DNA from: Hyphomicrobiales bacterium
Lineage (GTDB): Bacteria > Pseudomonadota > Alphaproteobacteria > Rhizobiales > Xanthobacteraceae
Assembly: GCA_017305715.1 (NCBI GenBank)
Contig: JAFKKG010000008.1
Location: forward strand, 496,001-560,000
Reading direction: 5' to 3'
DNA length: 64,000 bases
The translations under genes and the position numbers were made by a program. Positions 53,309 through 61,239 of this stretch are shown piece after piece. The notes below the pieces were generated by a model. It saw only the letters and a list, made by a program, of their open reading frames with translations, did no database searches and was not told the DNA's origin. Every line of letters begins with the position of its first letter. The stretch's first letter is position 1.

Positions 53309-54973
53309 TCAGCCACGCCGTTCCGTCGAGACACTGGTGAATCCCTGCTCGGCGTCGCGCCGCCGCGCTTCCGCCGATCGTTTGGAGGGTGGCCCCCAGC
53401 CGCCGCCGCCGGACGAGCGAATCTCCAGGCAATCGCCGGGCTGAAGCTCGATGCCGACCTCCTTGGTGCGCAGCACGCGCGGCTCGCGTCCTTCCGACAG
53501 CAGGCGATAATGATGCGGCTGGCCATCCTCGCCGCCGAGCATGCCGCACGGGCCGTGGCGTGCGCCATCGCCCGCGGTGTTGCCGCGCGAAGGCTTTGCG
53601 GTCTCGAGCACCAGATCGAGCGCCACGCCGAGGCCGCCGCGGAACTGGCCGTCGCCGCCGGAGCCTTCGCGGAATTCATGCTGGCGGAAATGCAGGGGGA
53701 AGCGCGCCTCGGCGACTTCGAGACTGCCGAATTTGAGACCGCCGACTGAGTGCCATTCGCCGATCGACGAATAGCCATCACCACCGGATGACGCACCGCC
53801 ACCCGGGCGCGCATGGAACATGTGCCAGATGAACTGCTTTCCGGTGCGCGGATCCTCGCCCTGAATCGCGATCCGGAACCTGCGGCTCCAGCCGGCCATC
53901 GCGCGCTCCGGACAGGAGGCGGACATGGCCTTGATGATCGCTTCGACAATTTCGTTGGAAGGATGGCTGGTGCACATGGTCACCGGCCGCCCCGGATCGG
54001 CCCAGACGATCGTGCCTTGTTTCGCGATCACCTTCAGCGGCCGCAGCGCGCCGGTGTTTTTGGGAATTTCGGCGTCGATCAAATAGGCGAACGCCATCGC
54101 GACCGCCGCCTGCATGTTGGCATGCGAGGAATTCACGAAGCTGGTCGATTGCGGATCGGACTCCGACAGGTCGACCTCGATGTCGCTGCCCTTCTTGGTG
54201 ACTTTCGCGGCGATCCGGATGTCGGTGCGGCCATGGCCGTCATCGTCGAGGAACGCCTCGCCGTGGAAGACACCGTCCTTCCAGGTCGAGACCACGGCGC
54301 GGGTCTGCTGCTCGGTCGCATCCAGGATCGCTTCAATGGCTGCCTCGACCACCGGTGCGCCGAACTCGCTGAACAGTTTTGCGACGCGACGCTCGCCAAG
54401 ATGCGCAGCCCCCAGCATCGCGGCGAGGTCGCCACGAAATTCGCGCGGGTTGCGCACGTTCAGCGCCAGCATTTCCAGAATATCTTCGCGCGGCCGTCCC
54501 GCCTCCGACAGCCTGATCGGCGGAATACGAATGCCCTCCTGCCAGATCTCGGTCGCACCGGGATTGTAAGCGCCATGGGTAGCGCCGCCGATATCGCTCT
54601 GATGGGCGCGCACGATGGTCCAGAGCAGCCGCTGGTCGCCATCGAACACCGGCACGAAGACGGTGAGATCAGGCAGATGACTGCCGCCATGATAGGGATC
54701 GTTGAGCAGGAAGACGTCGCCCGGTTGCACGTCCTTGAACCGCGCCTCGACCGCGATCGTTGCCCAGGGCAGCGCCCCGACATGAACCGGCAGATGATCG
54801 GCCTGCGCGATCAGGCGCGCGCGCGTATCGCAAACCCCGAGCGAAAAGTCGCGGCTGGAATTGAGGATCTGCGAATAGGAGGTGCGAAGCATGGCCTCGC
54901 CCATCTCCTTGACGATCGAACTCAGCCGATGCTGAACGACGGACCGCGTGATGGGATCGATCTTGGCGGACAT
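53309..54973 (-). CDS. hyuB: Hydantoinase subunit B
   Basis: A 554-residue partner of HyuA. DPITRSVVQHRLSSIVKEMGEAMLRTSYS, DFSLGVCDTRARLIAQADHLPVHVG and FLLNDPYHGGSHLPD, near the start, are typical of the family; the C-terminal RSSGGGGWGPP is also characteristic. ATG 54973 is the usual start. It is divergent from an IclR gene across a 120-base promoter with inverted repeats, and probably repressed or activated by it. Confidence 0.92.
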   Translation of the reverse strand: MSAKIDPITRSVVQHRLSSIVKEMGEAMLRTSYSQILNSSRDFSLGVCDTRARLIAQADHLPVHVGALPWATIAVEARFKDVQPGDVFLLNDPYHGGSHLPDLTVFVPVFDGDQRLLWTIVRAHQSDIGGATHGAYNPGATEIWQEGIRIPPIRLSEAGRPREDILEMLALNVRNPREFRGDLAAMLGAAHLGERRVAKLFSEFGAPVVEAAIEAILDATEQQTRAVVSTWKDGVFHGEAFLDDDGHGRTDIRIAAKVTKKGSDIEVDLSESDPQSTSFVNSSHANMQAAVAMAFAYLIDAEIPKNTGALRPLKVIAKQGTIVWADPGRPVTMCTSHPSNEIVEAIIKAMSASCPERAMAGWSRRFRIAIQGEDPRTGKQFIWHMFHARPGGGASSGGDGYSSIGEWHSVGGLKFGSLEVAEARFPLHFRQHEFREGSGGDGQFRGGLGVALDLVLETAKPSRGNTAGDGARHGPCGMLGGEDGQPHHYRLLSEGREPRVLRTKEVGIELQPGDCLEIRSSGGGGWGPPSKRSAEARRRDAEQGFTSVSTERRG

Positions 54974-55020
54974 TGCACCCGTTCCTGTTCCGACAGCGCC
55001 ATAGCTCAGCTTGACTTTCG

Positions 55021-55052
55021 TTCCGTTTTTCGGAATGATATACCGGAATTCG
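55021..55052. promoter_or_regulatory. Putative IclR operator in the hyuB/iclR promoter
   Basis: TTCCGTTTTTCGGAA at 55021-55035 is an inverted repeat (TTCCG, five bases, CGGAA), followed by CCGGAATTCG at 55043-55052, which repeats the GGAA core. It lies between the divergent genes. The binding protein is inferred. Confidence 0.5.
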
Positions 55053-55093
55053 TAAAAACTAATCGTCATTGCCGTGATGAGTCAAGCCGTCAC

Positions 55094-55888
55094 ATGAAGA
55101 CCGATCACGTCAGCGCCGGCGGTCCGCTGGATCGCTACATGCAAGTCCTCGAACTGCTGGTCGCATTTCCGGGCAGCCTGACGCTTGCGGACGTCGCATC
55201 CCTCGTCGAACTGCCGAAGACGACCACACATCGGCTGCTGAAAGGACTGGTTCGCGCCGGCCTTGCCAAAGACGGTGTCGGGGGCCGCGCCTATCATCTT
55301 GGCGATCGCCTGACGCGTTTGCTGCATGCCAGTGCCGACGATGGATGGCTCACCACGCTGGCAGGTCCCTACCTTCAGCGATTGACCGAGACGTCGACGG
55401 AAACCTGCTATCTGACGCGGCTGAAGGGCTCGCGTGTCGTCGTTGCCGTCTCGCATTCTCCCGATGTCCGGTGGCGCGGCTACGTGCAGCCGGGTCTCGA
55501 AATGCCGATCAATGCCGCGGCGGTGGCCAAGGCCATCATGGCCTACCAGAGCGACGCGCTGGTGAGCGAAGCGCTTTCGCACGATCTGCCGATCCTGACC
55601 GTGAATACCCGCAACGATCGCCCCTGGATCAAGCGCGAATTGGCCGAGGTCCGGCGCCGCGGTTATGCGACCTGTGTCGGCGAGATAGACGAAGGGCTGG
55701 CGGCGATCGCAGTGCCGATCATTCTGGCGGACGGTGCCGTGTTTCATTCGATCGGCATGACCGGCCCGCTGCAACGGATCATGGGCGAGCAATTGCCCGG
55801 CCAACTCGCCGCACTGAACGAAACCGCCGCCGCGCTCGGCAAGGTGCTGTCGATCGGCGAGCGGATCAATACAAGCGTCAGAGCGTGA
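55094..55888 (+). CDS. IclR-family transcriptional regulator
   Basis: A 264-residue regulator. The winged helix (SLTLADVASLVELPKTTTHRLLKGL) is followed by the IclR effector domain with MPINAAAVAKAIMAY and GYATCVGEIDEGLAAIAVPI. ATG 55094 is the family-like start, and the long open frame upstream is antisense to hyuB. Divergent placement suggests it controls hyuBA. Its 3' end overlaps the convergent aminotransferase gene by 11 bases. Confidence 0.92.
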   Translation: MKTDHVSAGGPLDRYMQVLELLVAFPGSLTLADVASLVELPKTTTHRLLKGLVRAGLAKDGVGGRAYHLGDRLTRLLHASADDGWLTTLAGPYLQRLTETSTETCYLTRLKGSRVVVAVSHSPDVRWRGYVQPGLEMPINAAAVAKAIMAYQSDALVSEALSHDLPILTVNTRNDRPWIKRELAEVRRRGYATCVGEIDEGLAAIAVPIILADGAVFHSIGMTGPLQRIMGEQLPGQLAALNETAAALGKVLSIGERINTSVRA

Positions 55889-57194
55889 CGGCGACTTCCT
55901 TCAGCGCGCCGGACACGGCATCGATGATCGCATCGACGTCGGCATCCGTCATCGGGGTCGACAACGCCATGAATCCGTTGCCCGCCGCCAGCACCCCGCG
56001 ATTGAGCAGCGCCCGGTTGAAAACCGCCTGACGTCCGGCCTCCTCTTCGGTCGGATAGGCCGAGCGATAGTCGCGCACCGGCCGATCGGCGAAGTGAATT
56101 TTTAGCAGCGACCCGAGCCCGACGGTACGGCCCGGCACATGGTGGCGGCGGAACGCCGCGTCGATCCCGGAACGAACCGCCTCCCCGATCGCATCGAGCC
56201 GCGCGAACGCCGCTTCGTCCAGCAATTGCATTGCCGCGATGCCGGCGCGCATCGTCACCGGATTGGCCGAGAACGTGCCGCCATGCGGCAGCGCCGGCTT
56301 GCCCGGGCGGGGATCGAACACCGCCATGAATTCCTTTTTGCCGCACACCGCACCAACCGGAAATCCGCCGCCGATGATCTTTGCGAGCGTGGTCAGGTCG
56401 GGGTCGATGTTGAACAGACCCTGCGCACCGCGATAGCCGAGCCGGAACGTGATCACCTCGTCGAAGATCAAGAGCGCACCGACCTCTCGCGTGACCTTGC
56501 GCAGGGCCTCCAGATAGGCCCGGTCGGCCGGCACCAGCCCGGCGCGATTGGGCATGGGATCGACGAGGACACAGGCGAGTTCGCGTCCATGCTCGCGGAT
56601 CAGGCTGACGGCGGCTTCGGTATCGTTGAAGGGAATCGTCAAGACGTCCGCGAGCACATTGTCCGGCGTGCCCTTGGCGTAGGCGACGGACACCGGCGCA
56701 TTGCGGCCCCAGGCCTCCGGCGTCGGATCGAGGCTCACCTCGGCGTAGTCGTAGGAGCCGTGATAGGCGCCCTCGCATTTTGCGATCTTGGGGCGGCCGG
56801 TATGCGCGCGGGCGGCTTTCAGCGCCATCATCACGGCTTCGGTGCCGGAGTTGCAGAACCGCACCTGATCGACCGACGGCAATCGTGCGGCCAATAGTTC
56901 AGCAAGATCGACTTCGGATTCCGTCGGCAGGCCGAACGCTGTCCCAAGCGCCAGTTGCGCCGTCGCGGCCTTGATCATCGCAGGATGGGCGTGGCCGTGA
57001 ATCTGCGAGGTGAAATTGTTGATGCAATCGATGAACGCGTTGCCGTCGAGATCCCACACCCGGCAGCCCTCGCCGCGCGCGGCGTAGATCGGATAGGGCT
57101 TCATGAAGACGGTGGTGCGCGTATTGCCGCCGGGCAGGCTCGACAGCGCGCGGTCGTACATTTTTTGCGACGAGGAATTTGTATCCGGATACAT
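55878..57194 (-). CDS. Class III aminotransferase, glutamate-1-semialdehyde aminomutase-like
   Basis: A 438-residue PLP enzyme. GNAFIDCINNFTSQIHGHAHP, CNSGTEAVMMALKAAR, LLIFDEVITFR and the PLP lysine in TLAKIIGGGFPVG follow glutamate-1-semialdehyde 2,1-aminomutase and its catabolic paralogues. ATG 57194 is chosen for GGTGGAAAG upstream; GTG 57224 would begin next to the MFS stop. Its place with MFS and HyuAB suggests amino-acid catabolism, not heme synthesis. Confidence 0.85.
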   Translation of the reverse strand: MYPDTNSSSQKMYDRALSSLPGGNTRTTVFMKPYPIYAARGEGCRVWDLDGNAFIDCINNFTSQIHGHAHPAMIKAATAQLALGTAFGLPTESEVDLAELLAARLPSVDQVRFCNSGTEAVMMALKAARAHTGRPKIAKCEGAYHGSYDYAEVSLDPTPEAWGRNAPVSVAYAKGTPDNVLADVLTIPFNDTEAAVSLIREHGRELACVLVDPMPNRAGLVPADRAYLEALRKVTREVGALLIFDEVITFRLGYRGAQGLFNIDPDLTTLAKIIGGGFPVGAVCGKKEFMAVFDPRPGKPALPHGGTFSANPVTMRAGIAAMQLLDEAAFARLDAIGEAVRSGIDAAFRRHHVPGRTVGLGSLLKIHFADRPVRDYRSAYPTEEEAGRQAVFNRALLNRGVLAAGNGFMALSTPMTDADVDAIIDAVSGALKEVAVTL

Positions 57195-57224
57195 GCGTCT
57201 TTCCACCAGCGCTCGGAGCTTCAC

Positions 57225-58460
57225 CTAGGTATACAGCAAAAACACAATTGTCCCGATGACCAGCGCCGCGGCGACGAACAGCAGCACCGCCGGCAATCCG
57301 AAAAATGTCGCGACCACCCCCGTCGTCGACTGCATCAAGGCCGAGCCGAGAAAGAACGCCAGATTGACCGCCGAGAGTGCCTTGCCCATGTTTTGCGCGT
57401 CCACGAGCTGCCGCGTCATGCCGTACACCAGCGGCTGGGCCGACAGGGCAAGACCGATCAGCACCAGCAGGACGGTGTCATATTGCGCCGGCATCGCCGC
57501 AACGCCGAACAGATTGGAGGCCGGATCATGCGGCGCGCCCGCCGCCATCAAGACGAGCAGCAGCGCCGCCAGGCAATGCGCGGCCGCGAGCGTCTCGCGG
57601 CGATGGCCAAATCTTCGGTCGAAAACGCCGATCAGGGCCGGACCGACGATAAGCGCGATCGTGAACAGGCCGAGCACGTTGCCGGCCGCGATCCGGCTCA
57701 GCCCCTTGATGTCCATCAACCACGGGCCGGCCCACAATCCCCGCAGCACCAGCATGGCCGCCAGCGAAACCAGCGCAATCGCAATCAGGCCGCGCAGCGG
57801 GCGTGACAGGCCGATGCGCAGGACGCTGGCCATCTGCGCAAGCGGCGAGGAACGATCGGCATGCGCGGCCGGCTGGTTCGGCACCAGGGCATAGACGGCG
57901 ATCGTCACCGCGACGCCGAAACCGGCGGAGATCCAGAATCCTGCCCGCCATCCCCATTGTTCGACGACGAAGGCGAGCGGGCTCGACGACAACAGCATCC
58001 CGATATTGCCGATCGACAGGATCAGTCCCGACCACAGGCCGAACCGCGCCGGTGACAATTGCTTCGCCGCCAGCGTCATCGGGCACATCAACATGCCCGA
58101 TGTCGCAACCCCGAGCAGGAACTGTCCGAACAGAAAGCTTCCCGGCCCCGTGGCCAGGCCGGACGCCGTCGCGCCGATGATCGTTCCAATCAGCAGGCTA
58201 AGGGACACCGGCCGCACGCCAAAGCGGTCCATCGCGGCACCGACCGGTATCTGCGATGCAGCGAACGCGAAATGATAGATCGAGGTCAGGCTCGCCAGCG
58301 TCTGCGGCGGCGTCCCGAAATCCGCGGCCATGAGGTCGAGGCTGACGGCCGGAATCGTGCGCAGCAGGTTCGACAGAATGTGGCCGCACGCCAGCGCCAA
58401 AAGCGCAAAAATCAATCCGTGGATGTTGACATCCGCGTCGTCGGCCTTGCCGCCGTGCAT
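57225..58460 (-). CDS. Major facilitator superfamily transporter
   Basis: A 411-residue membrane protein with about twelve hydrophobic helices. The MFS loop motif is visible as GAAMDRFGVRPVS after helix two, and the second half has GVFDRRFGHRRET. It runs straight into the aminotransferase (30 bases), so it is probably the uptake or export system of that pathway. Substrate unknown. Confidence 0.9.
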   Translation of the reverse strand: MHGGKADDADVNIHGLIFALLALACGHILSNLLRTIPAVSLDLMAADFGTPPQTLASLTSIYHFAFAASQIPVGAAMDRFGVRPVSLSLLIGTIIGATASGLATGPGSFLFGQFLLGVATSGMLMCPMTLAAKQLSPARFGLWSGLILSIGNIGMLLSSSPLAFVVEQWGWRAGFWISAGFGVAVTIAVYALVPNQPAAHADRSSPLAQMASVLRIGLSRPLRGLIAIALVSLAAMLVLRGLWAGPWLMDIKGLSRIAAGNVLGLFTIALIVGPALIGVFDRRFGHRRETLAAAHCLAALLLVLMAAGAPHDPASNLFGVAAMPAQYDTVLLVLIGLALSAQPLVYGMTRQLVDAQNMGKALSAVNLAFFLGSALMQSTTGVVATFFGLPAVLLFVAAALVIGTIVFLLYT

Positions 58461-58505
58461 GTTCGTTTCTTCCCGGCCTTGTTACAGCCGGGCGTAACAC
58501 CATAC

Positions 58506-58533
58506 GGGGGGAATGCCAATTGGCATTCCCCCC
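58506..58533 (-). terminator. Perfect palindromic hairpin after the CmcJ-like gene
   Basis: Six G, AATGCCAATTGGCATT and six C form a 28-base perfect palindrome eight bases after the stop of the gene at 58542. It could terminate that gene or separate it from the MFS transcript. Confidence 0.6.
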
Positions 58534-58541
58534 GGGGCTGT

Positions 58542-59387
58542 TCAGTGTTTGTGGAACACCAGCGTCCGCAACTCGATGCTTTCGCGCGGCGGCGCGTCGG
58601 CAGGCGTGGTCGGATCGATGAAAGCGGTATGCGGCCCGAATCGCGTGCGCCCGTCGGTGGCGGAATCATAGCACTTCAGCAGCAAGGCTTCGTCCGCGGT
58701 CATCTCCGGGATGTAATACCAGCGATGGTCGGGATTGTATTTCACGGAGTAAGTCTCGCCCTGGCGGCTCGGATAGATCAGGTCGGAGGCGACGAGATCG
58801 CCGGGGGCGACTGTCTGGCCGTCCAGCATCGCAAGCGGCGCATCGCGCAGCGGTCCGCGGATCGGCCGCCACAGATTGATCACCTGAACGCGGCCTTTCA
58901 GCAGTTCGTCCGCCTCATCGGGCAGATGTTCGCGAACGCGGTTGGCCCCTGACAGATCGGTCTGGTCGACATGGACCCGCGTCGCCGGCTGGCGCGGGCC
59001 GGCGCCCCGTATGTCGCTGGCGCCTTCGACGCGCTTGCGAACGGTGTGGTCGAATATAAAGACGCGGTCGGCCTTCAGGGTCGCCCGGAGAAAGGCTTCG
59101 GCGGCGGGGTAGTAGACGTTCCGAATCTCCTTGTCGTCGTAGAAATCCTTCACCACGTTCGGATGCCGGACCAGCGCAAAACCTTCGCGATCCAGCGACA
59201 GACTGCCCGCGATCAGCCGCGCGTCGAAGATCGGAACCTGGTGGGGTTCGGGGAGCGCTGTCGATTTGGGCTCACCCGGCGGCGGATCGAAGGCGTAGGT
59301 GCGCGGCTTGCCCGCGGTGGGCGCGAGGTAATTGAGCTCGCCGGTGACAAAGGGAAGCGACTCGAGTTTTGCTTGCTGAAGGCCCAT
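58542..59387 (-). CDS. CmcJ/NvfI-family (2-oxoglutarate/Fe-type) oxidoreductase
   Basis: A 281-residue protein of the CmcJ/NvfI family, related to the AsaB and GA4-desaturase proteins. FNYLAPT-like openings (GELNYLAPTAGKP), TRVHVDQTD (a His-x-Asp metal pair) and a late FGPHTAF histidine with PRESIELRTLVFH near the end are visible. Members oxidise or hydroxylate small molecules in secondary metabolism and xenobiotic use. ATG 59387 has AGGAGA upstream. Its divergent partner is an SDR gene. Substrate unknown. Confidence 0.75.
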   Translation of the reverse strand: MGLQQAKLESLPFVTGELNYLAPTAGKPRTYAFDPPPGEPKSTALPEPHQVPIFDARLIAGSLSLDREGFALVRHPNVVKDFYDDKEIRNVYYPAAEAFLRATLKADRVFIFDHTVRKRVEGASDIRGAGPRQPATRVHVDQTDLSGANRVREHLPDEADELLKGRVQVINLWRPIRGPLRDAPLAMLDGQTVAPGDLVASDLIYPSRQGETYSVKYNPDHRWYYIPEMTADEALLLKCYDSATDGRTRFGPHTAFIDPTTPADAPPRESIELRTLVFHKH

Positions 59388-59671
59388 GGCAGTCTCCTGG
59401 ACTCTGTTGTTTGTTCCGTTTGATTTTGGCTGAGCCGCCCGCCCCCACAAGGCCGCGCCGGAAATAGCAAGATTGCCGTTCTCGCAGGTGCGATGCGGGA
59501 AAGATCCTTGTCGCGCGCGCCCCCTCTGCCGGATGGATTTTTCCGGACTTCACGGCTTCGTTAGCCGGCAAAACACAGGCCTCGCCATGCCCTGAGAGCG
59601 CTACGCTCCCAGCCCTGATGGCGCTACAGCACAGAGCGGTCGCAATGCCGCCGTATCCGGGGAGGAAAAAA

Positions 59672-60451
59672 ATGAACATCACCATGAAGGGCCGCGTTGC
59701 CGCCGTCACCGGGGGCAGCAAGGGCATCGGGCTTGCCGTCGCGCGGCGCTTTGCCGAGTCCGGCGCCAAGGTCGCGATCCTGGCGCGCGGCGCAGCGGAT
59801 CTGAAAGCCGCACGGGAGTTGCTCGCCAGGCACAGCGTCGAGGTTCGCGACTATGTCTGCGACGTCTCGAAGGCGGCTGATATCGCCAAGGTCCATGAAG
59901 CGATCGCCGCCGATCTCGGCCCTGTGGACGTCCTCGTCAACAATGCCGGCACCTCGCGCGCGATGGCATTCGAGACGGTCACTGACGAAATGTGGCAGGA
60001 CGACCTCGACCTGAAACTGTTTGCGGCGATCCGTTTCAGCCGGCTGGTCTGGCCGGGTATGAAGGCCCGCAAATGGGGCCGCATCATCAACGTGCTGAAC
60101 ATCGGCGCGAAGGCCCCGGCTGCCGCCTCAACCCCGACCTCGGTGTCGCGGGCGGCCGGCATGGCGCTGACCAAGGCGATGGCGAACGAGGGCGGCCCGC
60201 ACAACGTGCTGGTCAATGCGATGCTGGTCGGGCTGATCGTCAGCGATCAATGGGTCAAGCGGCATGCCCAGAAGGCACCGGATACGGATTTCGACGCTTT
60301 CACCCGGGATCTCGCCAAAGGCGTCCCGCTCGGGCGGATGGGCACGGCGGAGGAATTCGCCAACCTCGCCTGCTTCCTCGCCTCGGAGCAGGGCTCTTAC
60401 ATCACCGGGACCGCCATCAACGTCGATGGTGGCCGGTCGCCGGTGGTTTAG
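59672..60451 (+). CDS. Short-chain dehydrogenase/reductase lacking the catalytic tetrad
   Basis: A 259-residue SDR-fold protein. The nucleotide-binding GGSKGIG at 14-20, CDVS, NNAG at 90-93 and the C-terminal GTAINVDGGRSPV are all normal. The catalytic residues are not: the serine position reads L142-N143, the tyrosine position is T156 and the lysine position R160 (STPTSVSR in place of the usual S-P-Y-x-x-x-K). Reductase activity by the normal mechanism is unlikely. ATG 59672 has GGGGAGG upstream. Role unknown. Confidence 0.85.
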   Translation: MNITMKGRVAAVTGGSKGIGLAVARRFAESGAKVAILARGAADLKAARELLARHSVEVRDYVCDVSKAADIAKVHEAIAADLGPVDVLVNNAGTSRAMAFETVTDEMWQDDLDLKLFAAIRFSRLVWPGMKARKWGRIINVLNIGAKAPAAASTPTSVSRAAGMALTKAMANEGGPHNVLVNAMLVGLIVSDQWVKRHAQKAPDTDFDAFTRDLAKGVPLGRMGTAEEFANLACFLASEQGSYITGTAINVDGGRSPVV

Positions 60452-60489
60452 CGCGGCCCGGTCCTGATAGAACCGGAATCCGCAAGCAA

Positions 60490-60517
60490 AAAAGGCCTCC
60501 GTCACCGGAGGCCTTTT
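60490..60517. terminator. Bidirectional rho-independent terminator
   Basis: AAAAGGCCTCCG and CGGAGGCCTTTT form a 12-base stem with a TCAC loop, flanked by A and T runs. It serves both the SDR gene and the convergent HU gene. Confidence 0.92.
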
Positions 60518-60522
60518 CGCTA

Positions 60523-60822
60523 TCAAACCGCGTCTTTGGCGGCCTTGACCGGGCGGGCGCGGACGATCTTGCGCGCCGGCTTGGCCTTGAACATCATTTC
60601 TTCGCCCGTGAAGGGGTTGGTGCCCTTGCGAGCCTTGGTCGCGGGCTTCTTGACCACGACGAACTTGGCGAAGCCGGGGACGAGGAACACCCCGTTCTTC
60701 TTGAGCTCCTTGTGGCCGACGTCAACGAGCGCATCCATCACGCCCTTGACTTCCTTCTTCGAAACCTCGGTGGACGTCGCGATCTTCTCGATCAGCTGCG
60801 ACTTAGACATTTGGGTAGCCAT
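60523..60822 (-). CDS. hup: HU-family nucleoid DNA-binding protein
   Basis: A 99-residue HU/IHF-fold protein. MSKSQLIEKIA, the FAKFVVVKKPATKARKGTNPFTGEE arm with the conserved RKG.NP core, and a basic C-terminal tail (AKPARKIVRARPVKAAK) are visible. It bends DNA without strong sequence preference. ATG 60822 has GGAG six bases upstream. It has its own promoter region and terminator. Confidence 0.95.
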   Translation of the reverse strand: MATQMSKSQLIEKIATSTEVSKKEVKGVMDALVDVGHKELKKNGVFLVPGFAKFVVVKKPATKARKGTNPFTGEEMMFKAKPARKIVRARPVKAAKDAV

Positions 60823-61239
60823 GGTTGCTCCATTTGATTCTGGCAGAGGCACGATATGGCGGAAATTGCCTAAGAAAACAGGGTTTTCGACATTCTGCAC
60901 AACTATATCGCTAGTTGACTTGTACTGATTCGCGGCAAATTGGCCAGTTTTTAAGCCTCTTCATCCGCTATAATCGCGCAAAACACCTTGCCCGACAGGG
61001 TTTCTCGACAATTTCCAACCTTTCACTTCGCTCTTTTTCAATCACAACGGGTGGAAATCCCCGCTGCCACATCAGCCGGCGCCGATGCATCGGCAACGCC
61101 GCGCATGGATTTGCAGAACGATTTTCCGCGATCGCAAGCCGATAGAAAATGACTCCGGGTTCCCCCTCGTCGTAACATCCAGGCCACATGCGACCGTTAA
61201 GGAAGCGGCTCGCAACCTGATATACCCCGGAGAGTTCGC
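60823..61239. other. AT-richer intergenic region between divergent HU and importer genes
   Basis: About 417 bases, less GC-rich than the rest of the window near 60830-61040. Both the HU and the binding-protein promoters must lie here. TTGACT at 60914-60919 and GATATAG on the opposite strand are -35/-10-like words, but no convincing pair could be fixed. No gene or RNA was recognised. Confidence 0.5.

Noticed and set aside
53813-55093. Upstream extension of the IclR frame
   Set aside because: The extension is antisense to hyuB and lacks a domain; IclR proteins start shortly before the winged helix, matching ATG 55094.
55878-57194. Annotation as biosynthetic HemL
   Set aside because: The family match is good, but the setting (MFS, HyuAB, IclR) and lack of tetrapyrrole genes favour a catabolic paralogue.
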